In this document: one piece after another, positions 1-8,670 of the stretch
Position numbering within the stretch: the first letter of the stretch is position 1
How the letters are laid out: each line of letters starts with the position of its first letter
Source: Paraburkholderia sp. BL21I4N1
GTDB taxonomy: Bacteria; Pseudomonadota; Gammaproteobacteria; Burkholderiales; Burkholderiaceae
Assembly: GCF_002973525.1 (NCBI RefSeq)
Contig: NZ_PVEN01000030.1
Location: 1-39,874, forward strand
Reading direction: 5' to 3'
DNA length: 39,874 nt
Notes under the pieces: generated by a model
What the model was told of the DNA's origin: nothing
Database searches by the model: none
What the model saw: the letters and a program-made list of their open reading frames with translations, nothing else
Made by a program: the position numbers and the translations under genes

Positions 1-323
1 TACGCATTCACTACCGGAGCCGCACCCGCGTCGTCAACATCACAACTACCGGCACTGCTTCGTTCTGCGTCGCTGCATCTGCAGCAGAGAAACGAGATTA
101 TGAAGAACTTTCGCTGCGTCGTCAACAGGTTTTTCTAACTTTCCGAACCCGTTCACTTCGCTGAAACCCTTGCCATTGCTGGCTCTCCCGCCTCCCGTGC
201 CCCGGTGTCCGAAGCACGAAAGAGCGAGATTCTAGCGACCCGCGCAGGGCCTTGCAAGCGTTATTTTGATCTGCATGGATCGCGCCAGAATTGGCGCAAA
301 GAGATAAGTCCCGACACCACACT
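1..323. other. Non-coding left edge
   Basis: No convincing gene is visible on either strand. The only recognisable element is the outward-facing promoter at 97-125. Bases 126-323 probably are its upstream region and the spacer to the phosphonate operon. Confidence 0.4.
97..125 (-). promoter_or_regulatory. Strong rRNA-type sigma-70 promoter reading off the left edge
   Basis: On the minus strand a TTGACG -35 box (125-120) and a CATAAT -10 box (102-97) are separated by exactly 17 bp. An A-rich stretch precedes the -35 box and resembles an UP element. The sequence after the -10 box runs to the window edge without a gene. The layout resembles the promoter in front of Burkholderia rRNA operons. 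That identity is inference from memory, and a 16S gene would have to lie just outside the window. Confidence 0.5.
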
Positions 324-348
324 GGCCGTGGAGAAAACACTCACGGCC
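324..348 (-). terminator. Hairpin after the phosphonate operon
   Basis: A perfect 7-bp stem (GGCCGTG at 324-330 with CACGGCC at 342-348) and an 11-nt loop lie 9 bp after the stop of the last phn gene on the minus strand. There is no long T-run, so it is a terminator candidate or an RNA-stabilising hairpin. Confidence 0.5.
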
Positions 349-356
349 CCATGCAG

Positions 357-917
357 TCAAGCAGTCAAACTCCGGTTCATCACTCGCTCGACCACGTTCA
401 TATAGTGATCGAGGTCCGGCGTCGCGCGATGCTCTTCCTTCGCGAGATCGTCCCATCTGCGCAAACGCAATGCGTCTTCTGCGTAAGGCTTCCGCAGAAA
501 AGCGTCGGCTTCCTGGCGGCTGAAGATGCCGCCCTGCAGTTCCAGACTTCGCACGGAGTCCGCGGACAGTTGCCCGAAGTACGTCTCGTCGATCGCGCAC
601 AGGCAGCGCTTGGCGTCGACGTGCAGGCGGATCGGCTCCAGCACCGCGTCCGACAACACCGGCCGCAAGAACGGCAGCGCGAAATACTGATGCAGATCGT
701 CGATGCCCCGCTCGGTCGGCGTTTCTCCTTGCAGATTGAGCAGATGCCCCAAGTCATGCAAAAACGCCGCGGCGACCAGTTCCTCGCCGGCGCCCGCCTG
801 TTCCGCCAACGCACCGCTCTGCAAAGCATGCTCCAACTGCGTCACCGGCTCGCCGCTGTAGGCAATCTTGCCGTACTGCTCGAACAGCGAGCGGATGTCG
901 TTCAAACTCAAAGCCAC
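357..917 (-). CDS. HD-domain protein of phosphonate operons (PhnZ-like)
   Basis: A 186-residue protein with an HD-type metal site: His30, then HD at residues 54-55 followed by GH at 57-58. It belongs to the small HD family found in phosphonate operons. The family includes PhnZ, a di-iron oxygenase that cleaves hydroxylated AEP, but not all members have been assayed. The start is a GTG at 917, 4 bp after the phnY stop, with a GGGAG ribosome site inside the end of phnY. It is the last gene of the phn catabolic operon. No PhnY*-type 2-oxoglutarate hydroxylase lies nearby, so classic PhnZ activity is not proven here. A phosphohydrolase or another oxygenase role is possible. Confidence 0.8.
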   Translation of the reverse strand: MALSLNDIRSLFEQYGKIAYSGEPVTQLEHALQSGALAEQAGAGEELVAAAFLHDLGHLLNLQGETPTERGIDDLHQYFALPFLRPVLSDAVLEPIRLHVDAKRCLCAIDETYFGQLSADSVRSLELQGGIFSRQEADAFLRKPYAEDALRLRRWDDLAKEEHRATPDLDHYMNVVERVMNRSLTA

Positions 918-921
918 TGTC

Positions 922-2373
922 TTACTCCCACGGTAATGAGAAGGTCTTCAGATTGGTAAAGCTCTTCATGGCCTCCTGAACACCTTCCTTATAGCCAAGT
1001 CCGGAATCCTTGATGCCGCCGAACGGCGTCAGCTCGATCCGGTAGCCGGGCACTTCCCACACGTTGACGGTGCCCACGCGCAATTCGTTGATAAAGCGCG
1101 TGATCGCGTCCTGCCGGTTCGTACACACGCCCGACGACAACCCGAACGCCGTCCCGTTGCTGATGCGAATGGCGTCGTCGAGCGTGTCGAACGTGATGAT
1201 GGGCGACACGGGCCCGAACGTTTCCTCACGCACCACCGCCATCGACGGATCGACGCCGTCGAGCACCGTCGGCGAATACAGCGCGCCATTGCGCTGATTG
1301 CCGAGCCGCAGCCGCGCACCGGCCGCGACCGCCTCGTTCACGCGCGTTTCGAAAAGCTGCGCGGCAGCCACGTCGATCACGGTGCCCATCTGGTTCGCCG
1401 TATCGAACGGATCGCCGAACGACCACGCCCGCGTTTTCTCGACCACCAGATCGGTGAATTGCGCCGCGACGCTCTTCTGCACCAGCATTCGCTTGACCGC
1501 CGTGCAACGCTGCCCGGAGTTCTTATATGAGCCCTGCACGGCAAGCGTCGCGGCGCGTTCGAGGTCGGCGTCCTCGAGCACGATCAGCGGATCGTTGCCG
1601 CCCAGCTCCAACACCACGCGCCGATACGCCGCCTTCACCGCAATGTATTTGCCGATCGCCACGCCACCGGTGAACGTAACGAGTTCGGCCAGCGGATGCG
1701 TGATCAGTTCGTCGGCGATTTCGCGCGGATCGCCGGTCAGGACCTGCAGCATCGGCGCGGGCAAGCCGGCTTCGTACAGCACGTCGGCCAGATAGAACGC
1801 CGACAACGGCACCTTCTCCGACGGCTTCAGCAGCACCCGATTGTTGGTCGCGATCGCCGGCGCGATCTTGTGCGCGACCTGGTTCATCGGATGATTGAAC
1901 GGTGTGATCGCAACGATCACGCCCGCCAGCGGCTCACGCTGCGAAAACACGCGACGCTGTTTGCCATGCGGCGTCAGATCGCAGGAAAAGCTCTGGCCGT
2001 CGTCGCGCAAGGCTTCGATCGACGCGAACTTGAGGACGTCCGCAACACGTCCAATCTCGTAGCGCGAATCCTGCTTCGACAAACCGGATTCGAGCGAAAT
2101 CAGGTCCGACGCCTGCTCGGTTCGCTCACGCAACAACGCGGCCGCGCGTTCGAGAATCTGCGAGCGCTCATAGCGCGTGAGCTTCGCGTCATACGCCGCG
2201 GCGTACTCGAACGCGGCGCGTACGTCGTCGACGCTGGCCAGCGGCACGGTGCCCACGCGCGTGCCGGTATAGGGATCGAACACGTCGAGCGTGCGCGAGC
2301 GCAGCGCGCGCTCGCCTTTAAGCCGCAGCGCTTCCGCCCGAAAAGCCGGATGGTCCCGCAGCGTCGCGTTCAT
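922..2373 (-). CDS. phnY: Phosphonoacetaldehyde dehydrogenase
   Basis: A 483-residue NAD(P)-dependent aldehyde dehydrogenase that should oxidise phosphonoacetaldehyde to phosphonoacetate in the cytoplasm. The visible catalytic residues are Asn160 (ITPFNHP), Glu256 (LELGGND) and the nucleophile Cys290 (NSGQRC). Its ATG overlaps the phnA stop by 4 bp, so the two are translationally coupled. The assignment as PhnY, rather than a generic aldehyde dehydrogenase, rests on its place between phnA and the phosphonate HD gene, together with phnW nearby. This is the PhnW-PhnA-PhnY pathway known from Sinorhizobium. Length is normal and no lesion is visible. Confidence 0.9.
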   Translation of the reverse strand: MNATLRDHPAFRAEALRLKGERALRSRTLDVFDPYTGTRVGTVPLASVDDVRAAFEYAAAYDAKLTRYERSQILERAAALLRERTEQASDLISLESGLSKQDSRYEIGRVADVLKFASIEALRDDGQSFSCDLTPHGKQRRVFSQREPLAGVIVAITPFNHPMNQVAHKIAPAIATNNRVLLKPSEKVPLSAFYLADVLYEAGLPAPMLQVLTGDPREIADELITHPLAELVTFTGGVAIGKYIAVKAAYRRVVLELGGNDPLIVLEDADLERAATLAVQGSYKNSGQRCTAVKRMLVQKSVAAQFTDLVVEKTRAWSFGDPFDTANQMGTVIDVAAAQLFETRVNEAVAAGARLRLGNQRNGALYSPTVLDGVDPSMAVVREETFGPVSPIITFDTLDDAIRISNGTAFGLSSGVCTNRQDAITRFINELRVGTVNVWEVPGYRIELTPFGGIKDSGLGYKEGVQEAMKSFTNLKTFSLPWE

Positions 2374-3671
2374 GATGACGACACGCGATTCAAAGCGACG
2401 TCGAAGATATCGAAGTTGCGCAGTCGCTTGCCGCCACTGCCTGACGGTAAGCCGTCGACACGCCGGTTGAACAGCAGCGGCACTTCCTGCTCGGAGATGC
2501 CGCCATGCGACCGCAACGGCACCGTCAGCCCGGACAGATCATGCTCGGCGCGCCGCGTGCCGAGCACGACATGCTTCGTGCCGACCACGACGATATCGCC
2601 GACACGGTCGTTCGGCAGCTCGAACCGCTCGCACGCGGTGCGGTTGTCGAGCACGGCTTCGATGCCTTGCAAACGGCCGATCCGTGCAATCACCTGTGCG
2701 GCGTCGACCTCGCGCGGCAGGTAGATCGTCGCGAACGAGCCGAGCGCGCCGTGATGCACCACGTACGGATCGGTGATCGGAAGGATCACGCGAGCGGTCC
2801 TGTCGCCGAGCCAGTCGTCCAGCACGTCCTGCAGATAGATCACGTTCGGCTCGCCGGTTTGCGGATCGTGCTTGGCGTTCATGCCGTGGTCGGCGGTCAG
2901 GCCGATCACCCAGCCGAGCGCGTCGAGCCTGGCGAGATAGCCGTCCATCATCGCGTAGAACGCGTTCGCGCCTTCGGTGCCCGGCGCCCATTTGTGCTGG
3001 ATGTAGTCGGTGGTCGACAGATACATCAGATCGAGCTTGCGGGTTTGCGCGAGTCGCACGCCGGCCGCGAACACGAACTCGGAGAGGCCCGCGCTGTACA
3101 CGTCCGGCACCGGCAAGCCGACCAGATCGAGCACTTCGCCGATGCCGTTTTCTTCGAGCGAGACCTTGTCGGCCTTCTCCGCCGAGAAGCAGATACCTTT
3201 CAGCTGCCAGCCGAGCAGACGGCGCAGTTTGTCTTTCGCGGTGACCACGGCGACGGCGGCACCCGCTTCCGCGGCGGCGGCCAGCAAAGTGCCGGCGCGC
3301 AGATAGGCGGGGTCGTTCATCATCACTTCCGCGCCCTCGCCGCCGTTCGCCTCCGGGTCCCAGAAGTAATTGCCGCAGATGCCATGCACCGACGGCGGCA
3401 CGCCGCAGACGATCGACAGATTATTCGGGTTGGTAAACGACGGGATTACGCAGTCGCCCTTGAACGCGGCGCCGCCTTTGAGCATGGTGCCGATGAACGG
3501 CGCGACGCCGGCCGCCACCGCTGCTTCGAGGTAATCGAACTCGCAGCCGTCGACGCACACCACGACCGTCGGTTGCCGGGGCAGCCGGTAACGGCGGCCG
3601 TTCACGTCGATCGTCCGTTCGCTTGCACTGAGGTTTGCGTTGGGGCTTGCGTTAAGGTTTGCGTCTGCCAT
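2370..3671 (-). CDS. phnA: Phosphonoacetate hydrolase
   Basis: A 433-residue metal-dependent hydrolase of the alkaline phosphatase superfamily, cleaving phosphonoacetate to acetate and phosphate. Visible motifs are Asp41 in CVDGCEFDY (metal ligand), the nucleophile Thr80 in PSFTNPNN, a central STTDYIQHKWAPG segment and the metal-binding TADHGMNAKHD. A GGAAGG ribosome site precedes the ATG. The first 17 residues are a low-complexity NLNASPNANLSA repeat encoded by imperfect DNA repeats, and probably are a recent N-terminal extension. The gene follows the GntR regulator by 54 bp and overlaps phnY. Confidence 0.92.
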   Translation of the reverse strand: MADANLNASPNANLSASERTIDVNGRRYRLPRQPTVVVCVDGCEFDYLEAAVAAGVAPFIGTMLKGGAAFKGDCVIPSFTNPNNLSIVCGVPPSVHGICGNYFWDPEANGGEGAEVMMNDPAYLRAGTLLAAAAEAGAAVAVVTAKDKLRRLLGWQLKGICFSAEKADKVSLEENGIGEVLDLVGLPVPDVYSAGLSEFVFAAGVRLAQTRKLDLMYLSTTDYIQHKWAPGTEGANAFYAMMDGYLARLDALGWVIGLTADHGMNAKHDPQTGEPNVIYLQDVLDDWLGDRTARVILPITDPYVVHHGALGSFATIYLPREVDAAQVIARIGRLQGIEAVLDNRTACERFELPNDRVGDIVVVGTKHVVLGTRRAEHDLSGLTVPLRSHGGISEQEVPLLFNRRVDGLPSGSGGKRLRNFDIFDVALNRVSSS

Positions 3672-3725
3672 CGTTGCCTTCCATGCGTGCGCGCCAGGCG
3701 CGTTGTATTCAAGTTGCCACGACTT

Positions 3726-4451
3726 TCACTCACTCGACGCCGACGGCCCCGTCACTTCGCAGACCGCCTCGCACGCCGCATGCGCGCGCTGCTGGCCGCC
3801 GCTCACATGCGCACGCATCAGCGCCGCGGCCTGCTCGGCGTCGCGCGACGCGAGCGCCGTAAGAATCGCGCGATGTTCGGCCAGCGAGCGCTCCATCGCG
3901 CTCGCGTGCACCTCCAGCGCGGCACGCCGGAACAGGCTCAATTCGCTGACCAGCCTGCGATACGTCTCGTACAGCTTCACATTGCCCGACGCCGCCACCA
4001 GCCCATCGTGAAACCCCACGTTGGCGCGCGCGTACGCGTCGTGATCGTGCGTGTCGAGCGCCGCGCGCATCGCGTCGAGCCAGTCGCGCAAGACCGCGAG
4101 CATGCGAGCGTCGATACGCGCCGCCAGCATGCGGCACGCCGCTTCTTCAAGCACCGCGCGCACCGCGTAAATCTCATCCGCTTCGGCCAGCGACACCGTC
4201 CGCACGAACACGCCGCGGTTTTTCTCGGTACGCACGAGGCCGGCCTGCTCCAGCGCGCGAAACGCTTCGCGCACCGGTCCGCGCGACACCTGCAAACGCG
4301 CGGCCCAGTCGGCTTCGTTGAGTTTGTCGCCAGGTGTCAGCGCGCCTTCGACGATGTGCCGTTCGATTTCGTCGCGCACCAGCGTGGTCAACGAATGCCT
4401 GCGCACCACGTCGATCGGATCGACTGAAGACGTTTGCATATATTCGGTCAT
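3726..4451 (-). CDS. phnR: GntR-family (FadR-type) regulator of phosphonate genes
   Basis: An N-terminal winged helix-turn-helix (LVRDEIERHIVEGALTPGDK and the recognition segment around VSRGPVREAFRALEQAGL) is followed by an all-helical FCD-type effector domain. FadR-subfamily members of this kind usually bind small acids or, in phn clusters, phosphonates. The frame stays open to 4508. I chose the ATG at 4451 (or 4439), because a 15-bp near-palindrome at 4454-4468 lies directly upstream and would make sense as an autoregulatory operator. No strong ribosome site marks either start. The gene lies between phnV and phnA in the same direction, suiting a local regulator. Confidence 0.85.
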   Translation of the reverse strand: MTEYMQTSSVDPIDVVRRHSLTTLVRDEIERHIVEGALTPGDKLNEADWAARLQVSRGPVREAFRALEQAGLVRTEKNRGVFVRTVSLAEADEIYAVRAVLEEAACRMLAARIDARMLAVLRDWLDAMRAALDTHDHDAYARANVGFHDGLVAASGNVKLYETYRRLVSELSLFRRAALEVHASAMERSLAEHRAILTALASRDAEQAAALMRAHVSGGQQRAHAACEAVCEVTGPSASSE

Positions 4452-4453
4452 TT

Positions 4454-4468
4454 TGACAAATTTTGCCA
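4454..4468 (-). promoter_or_regulatory. Candidate GntR operator (copy 1)
   Basis: TGACAAATTTTGCCA is an imperfect palindrome (TGACAAA and TTTGCCA arms around one central base). It sits 2 bp upstream of the chosen GntR start. A 12/15 match, TGACACAATTCGCCA, occurs at 8950-8964 in the phnS/phnW divergent region, as expected if one regulator controls both promoters. Confidence 0.55.
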
Positions 4469-4527
4469 CATCGAAATGTGCCGACGCGCGACGGCGGTAC
4501 GCCGGCACGCTTCCCGAAAGAGTTTCG

Positions 4528-5391
4528 TCAGTCCGCCCGGCGACGCGGCACGCGCGCGGCGATCAACAGCAACGCGGCGAGCGAGACCATCAGCAGAATC
4601 AGCGACAGCGCGGAGGCCGGCAGGTAGTAGCCGCGCTCCACCTGGCCGACGACGACGATCGGCACCGTCGCGAAGCCCGGCGGGTACACGGTGAGCGTGG
4701 CGCCGAGTTCGCCGAGCGACAGTGCGAAGCCGAGCGCGAGGCTGGCGCGGATGGCCGGCACCAGTTGCGGCAGCACGACGCGACGCAACACCATCGACGG
4801 CGGCGCACCGAGGCTCGCGGCCGCTTCGCGCAGAATCGTCAGCTCCGGGCGCAACGCGGCGGCCGCGCAGCGGTAGCAGAACGGCAGCACCAGCGCGAGC
4901 TGCACGAACACGACGATCGCCGCGGAACTCGACAGATCGAGCGGCCGCTTGTGATACGCGATCAGCACGGCAAGTCCGAGCACCACGCTCGGCACGCCGT
5001 TGGGCATCATCGCGATGGTGTCGACCACGGCGCCGAGGCCGCGGCGGTCGCGCCCTTCGAGCGCCAGCGCGAGCCACAGGCCGAGAATCGTGCCGAGCAC
5101 CGCGACGCCCATACCGATTTCAAGGCTGGTGGAAAGCGCGTCGAAGTCGCTCGACCCGAGGCGTTCGAACCAGCGCATGCTGAAGCCGTCGGGCAGGATC
5201 GTGCCGGACCAGTGCGCGGCCACGCTCGACAGCGCGACGACCAGCACCGGCAACACGAACAGCCAGAAACACAGCAGCGCGGCAAAGCCGAGAAACAGCC
5301 CGCCGAGCATGCGCGTGAGCAGACTGCGGCGCACCGGCCGCGCTTTCTTGTGCATGACCGGCAAAACGGTCGGATCGAGTTCAACGGCCAT
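4528..5391 (-). CDS. phnV: AEP ABC transporter permease
   Basis: A 287-residue inner-membrane permease with about six hydrophobic segments. The cytoplasmic EAA loop is the segment EAAASLGAPPSMVLRRVVLP, which contacts the ATPase. It is the second permease of a PhnSTUV importer for 2-aminoethylphosphonate. The ATG overlaps the phnU stop by 11 bp and has an AAGGAG ribosome site. The Arg/Lys-rich N-terminus (KKARPVRRS) is consistent with a cytoplasmic start. Confidence 0.88.
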   Translation of the reverse strand: MAVELDPTVLPVMHKKARPVRRSLLTRMLGGLFLGFAALLCFWLFVLPVLVVALSSVAAHWSGTILPDGFSMRWFERLGSSDFDALSTSLEIGMGVAVLGTILGLWLALALEGRDRRGLGAVVDTIAMMPNGVPSVVLGLAVLIAYHKRPLDLSSSAAIVVFVQLALVLPFCYRCAAAALRPELTILREAAASLGAPPSMVLRRVVLPQLVPAIRASLALGFALSLGELGATLTVYPPGFATVPIVVVGQVERGYYLPASALSLILLMVSLAALLLIAARVPRRRAD

Positions 5392-6337
5392 GGCCCGCTC
5401 CTTTCACCTTGCGACGGTTGACCTGGCGGTACAACGCGTACAGCGACAAAGACATGATCAGCATCACGACCGCGCCGGCGGCGGCGGTCGGCAGATCGAG
5501 ATCGACGGTCGCCGAGCTATAGATCGCCACCGGCAGCGTGATCAGATGCGCGCTGCCGAGTACGAGCAGAATGCCGAACTCGTTCAACGTAAGCAGAAAG
5601 CACAGGATCGTGCCGGCCGCGATACCCGGCCACGCGAGCGGCAGGATCACCTTGAACGCGACCATCCAGGTGCTCGCGCCGAGACTGCGCGCGGCTTCGA
5701 TCAGACGCATGTCGAGCGTGGCGAACGAAGCCAAAGTCGGACGCACGACGAACGGCGCGTAGAACACCACTTCCGCGAGAATCACGCCGCCCACGCCGAA
5801 CAGGAAGTCGAGCGGCGGCGCCTGCAAGTGAAAGAGCCGCTGCAAGCCGATGCTGACCGAGCCTTGCGAGCCGTACAAAAAGATCAGCGTGAACGCGACC
5901 AGAAACGACGGGAACGCGACGAACAGTTCGAGAAAACGCGTGACCATGCGCGCGCCCGGAAACGGCTTGAAAAACAGCAGCGAAGCCAGCGCCACGCCGA
6001 GCAGCGAAGCCAGCCCGGCGCTCGCGAACAGAATCCACAGCGTCGTGCCGATCACACCGCGCGTTTCGGGATTGCCGAAGAACTGCGCATACGCTTGCAC
6101 GCTCAAGCCGTGGGCGCCGGTCAGGCTCAGCAGCACGAGGCGAATCAGCGGATAGATCACCAGCGGGCCAAGCACCACCACCGCGATGAACAGCAGGTGC
6201 CACTGCGCCATGCGCTCGCGCCGCTTCACTGCCGCCGTGTGCGAGGCGGCGCTGGCACGGCGGCGGGCCGCGGCGGCATCGGCGGCGGCCGCCGCGCCGA
6301 GCGAATCGGACGTATCAGGGGTTGATAAGGACGACAT
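5381..6337 (-). CDS. phnU: AEP ABC transporter permease
   Basis: An inner-membrane permease of about 318 residues with an alanine-rich, positively charged cytoplasmic N-terminus and about six membrane spans. The EAA loop is EAARSLGASTWMVAFKVILP. The frame is open to 6364, but ATG 6337 has a GAGG ribosome site at a suitable distance and limits the overlap with phnT to 23 bp. It should pair with PhnV to form the AEP channel. Confidence 0.87.
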   Translation of the reverse strand: MSSLSTPDTSDSLGAAAAADAAAARRRASAASHTAAVKRRERMAQWHLLFIAVVVLGPLVIYPLIRLVLLSLTGAHGLSVQAYAQFFGNPETRGVIGTTLWILFASAGLASLLGVALASLLFFKPFPGARMVTRFLELFVAFPSFLVAFTLIFLYGSQGSVSIGLQRLFHLQAPPLDFLFGVGGVILAEVVFYAPFVVRPTLASFATLDMRLIEAARSLGASTWMVAFKVILPLAWPGIAAGTILCFLLTLNEFGILLVLGSAHLITLPVAIYSSATVDLDLPTAAAGAVVMLIMSLSLYALYRQVNRRKVKGAGHGR

Positions 6338-7424
6338 CGTCAGCCTCGTAATGCAGGGAAACACGCGCGCCCTTCTCCGGCATCATGCCGTGGCCGCGCT
6401 GCATCTGAACCAGCACCGGTTCGTTGGGCATGGCGTCCAGCAGGACCGATACCGACAACACCGCGCCATACCATTCGACCGAGGTGATCGCGCCGTGCAA
6501 TTGACCTTCGCCGAGCGGCACGATGCGCAACGCTTCCGGACGCAAACACGCGACCCGGTCGCGTTCGTTGTAGCGCACGTCGCCCATGCCGAAGGCGACC
6601 TGCGGCGGCAGCAGATTGGCCGCGCCCAGATAGCGCGCCACAAAGCCGTCGTTCGGCGTGTCGTACAACTGCTGCGGCGTGCCGAGTTGCGCGATGCGGC
6701 CTTCGCGCATCAGCAGCGTGCGGTCGGACAGCACCAGCGCGTCGTCCTGATCGTGCGTCACGCAGACGATCGTCAGATTCGGCAGGCGCTCGTGCAATGC
6801 CTTCAATTCGGAACGCACCGACGCGCGCAGATTGGCGTCGAGTGCGGAAAGGGGTTCGTCGAGCAGCAGCACGTCGGGCTCGATCACCAGCGCGCGAGCT
6901 AGCGCCACGCGTTGCTGCATGCCGCCCGACAGTTGCGCGGGCATCACGTGGCCGGCGTCACCGAGCTGCACCAGCTTCAACGCATCGGCCACGCGCCGTG
7001 CAACGTCTTTGGACGGCGTGCGGCGCGCGCGCAAACCGAACGCGACGTTATCGAACACCGACAGATGCGGAAACAGCGCATAGCTCTGGAACAGCAGGCC
7101 CAGATTGCGCTTGTGCGGCGGCACGTGCGTGAGGTCGTGACCGGCCACGGTCAGCGTGCCGGACAGGCCGTCCGCTTCGATAAACCCGGCGATGAAACGC
7201 AGCAAGGTGGTCTTGCCACAACCGCTGCGGCCCAGCACGGTGAGCAGTTCGCCGCGCTGAATGGTCAACGACAGATCGTCGAGCACCGTGCGCGAACCGA
7301 AGCGCACCGTCAGATGATCGATCTGCACGCCGCCCGGAGTAGTCGAACGCGCGGTGTCGAGCGCGTCCGGTGAGGCGCCGCGTGCGCCTGGGTGAGCAAG
7401 ACTGGCCGTATTCACCGGGTTCAT
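6315..7424 (-). CDS. phnT: AEP ABC transporter ATP-binding protein
   Basis: An ATPase with Walker A GRSGCGKT (residues 65-72), a Q-loop in LLFQSYALFPH, signature LSGGMQQR (Met where LSGGQ is usual), Walker B VLLLDEP and an H-loop in VTHDQDDA. The C-terminal TOBE-like region (about 290-369) is typical of MalK/PotA-type ATPases. A GGAGG motif touches the ATG at 7424 with no spacer, so the GTG at 7415 (9-nt spacing) may be the real start. It powers PhnU/PhnV import. Confidence 0.9.
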   Translation of the reverse strand: MNPVNTASLAHPGARGASPDALDTARSTTPGGVQIDHLTVRFGSRTVLDDLSLTIQRGELLTVLGRSGCGKTTLLRFIAGFIEADGLSGTLTVAGHDLTHVPPHKRNLGLLFQSYALFPHLSVFDNVAFGLRARRTPSKDVARRVADALKLVQLGDAGHVMPAQLSGGMQQRVALARALVIEPDVLLLDEPLSALDANLRASVRSELKALHERLPNLTIVCVTHDQDDALVLSDRTLLMREGRIAQLGTPQQLYDTPNDGFVARYLGAANLLPPQVAFGMGDVRYNERDRVACLRPEALRIVPLGEGQLHGAITSVEWYGAVLSVSVLLDAMPNEPVLVQMQRGHGMMPEKGARVSLHYEADDVVLINP

Positions 7425-7447
7425 CCTCCAACAAGATTAATGCTGAC

Positions 7448-7477
7448 GCGGCGCCCCGGGAGACCTGGAGGCGCCGC
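7448..7477. terminator. Hairpin between phnS and phnT, proximal to phnT
   Basis: GCGGCGCC at 7448-7455 pairs perfectly with GGCGCCGC at 7470-7477. With the hairpin at 7532-7552 it makes the phnS-phnT gap structured. This is the usual way to make more binding protein than membrane components, by mRNA stabilisation or partial termination. Confidence 0.45.
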
Positions 7478-7531
7478 CTGACTCTATTGCCATTGCTGTT
7501 GCTTCGACCGCGTTGCGTTGCCGCTTCAACG

Positions 7532-7552
7532 GCGCGGCTACCTCAGCCGCGC
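7532..7552. terminator. Hairpin after phnS
   Basis: GCGCGGCT (7532-7539) and AGCCGCGC (7545-7552) form a perfect 8-bp stem with a 5-nt loop, 27 bp downstream of the phnS stop on the minus strand. No T-run follows. It may trim or protect the phnS end of the transcript. Confidence 0.45.
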
Positions 7553-7578
7553 GGTTCAGCCGCGCGGCGAATCACGGC

Positions 7579-8670
7579 TTACTTCGGCTTGACCACGTCG
7601 AGCTGCTTGCCCGACGAACCGATCACGTCGTTCTTCCAGCGTGCCGTCCAGTCGGCCTTCTTCGCCATCACCTGATTCCAGTCCACCGGAATCAGCTTCA
7701 CGCCGGCGATCGCCTGCTTGACGGCTTCGCCGTTCTTACCGGCGAGCGGCACGTCGGAGCGGCCCGGAATACCGAAGATGTCCGGCACCTTCGATTGCAC
7801 GTCCGTCGACATCAGGTAGTCGATCAGCTTCTTGCCTTCCGCCTGGTTCGGACCGTTCTTGATCAGGCCGATCGCGTACGGCAACTGGAACGTGGTCGGC
7901 TGGCCGCCGGCCGTGGCCGCGAGGAACACCGGCTTGAGCGACAGGCCACCGTTGGCCGCGTCGTCCAGATCCATTTGCAGGTCGCCGTTGGCCACCGCGA
8001 TTTCGTTGCGCGACAGCAGCACGTCGAGGTAGCCCGTGCCCTTGGTGTGGAACTTGGCGCTGTTTTCGAGCTTCTTCAAGTAATCAAACGCCTTGTCTTC
8101 ACCCATCAGCGACGACGTCAGGATGATGACAGCCATGCCGTCGCCGGCCGTGGCCGGGTTCGAGTAAGCGATCTTGCCCGTGAAATCCGGGTGCAGCAGA
8201 TCGGCGAACGTCTTCGGCTGGGTCTTCGTGACTTCCGGGTTGATCGCGAACGAGAAATAGTTGTTCACGAAGGTCGCCCACGCGCCGTTCGGCGCCTTGG
8301 CGATGGCCGGCACGTTCTTGTAGTTGGCGCTCTGGTACGCCTGCAGCAGACCGCTCTGATCCGCTTGCTGGATGAACGGCGGCAGCGTGACGAGCACGTC
8401 GGCCTTCGGCTGATCTTTTTCGATGGTGGCGCGGTTCACCACTTCGCCGCTACCCGCCGTGACGATGTTGACCTTCACGCCTTCCTTCTTTTCGAAGGCC
8501 GGCAGCACATCCTTGTAAAGGTTTTCGAGGCCGTCGGCGGTGTACAGGACCACGGCGTCGGCCGCGTGAGCCTGAATGGCCGTGCCGCCGAACGCTGCCG
8601 CGGCGACCAGCGCCGGCAACAGCTTGCGTGCGAGACCGGTGGTGGCGTGAAGGGAATTCGTCTTTGTCAT
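7579..8670 (-). CDS. phnS: AEP-binding periplasmic protein
   Basis: A 363-residue extracellular solute-binding protein. The signal peptide has a positive start (TKTNSLHATTGLARK), a hydrophobic core (LLPALVAAAAFGG) and an AxA cleavage site near IQAHA-ADA. The mature part resembles iron/AEP-type binding proteins (VVLYTADGLENLY). The frame is open upstream to 9015. I chose the ATG at 8670, which has a GGAGAG ribosome site and starts directly at the signal peptide. It should deliver 2-aminoethylphosphonate to PhnUV-PhnT. It is the first gene of the minus-strand phn cluster, with a leader of about 260 nt. Confidence 0.9.
   Translation of the reverse strand: MTKTNSLHATTGLARKLLPALVAAAAFGGTAIQAHAADAVVLYTADGLENLYKDVLPAFEKKEGVKVNIVTAGSGEVVNRATIEKDQPKADVLVTLPPFIQQADQSGLLQAYQSANYKNVPAIAKAPNGAWATFVNNYFSFAINPEVTKTQPKTFADLLHPDFTGKIAYSNPATAGDGMAVIILTSSLMGEDKAFDYLKKLENSAKFHTKGTGYLDVLLSRNEIAVANGDLQMDLDDAANGGLSLKPVFLAATAGGQPTTFQLPYAIGLIKNGPNQAEGKKLIDYLMSTDVQSKVPDIFGIPGRSDVPLAGKNGEAVKQAIAGVKLIPVDWNQVMAKKADWTARWKNDVIGSSGKQLDVVKPK

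Noticed and set aside
2505..4427. Long plus-strand open frame of 640 codons opposite phnA and the GntR gene
   Set aside because: Its composition is a His/Arg-rich mirror of high-GC genes, with no motif. The minus-strand genes are clearly real.
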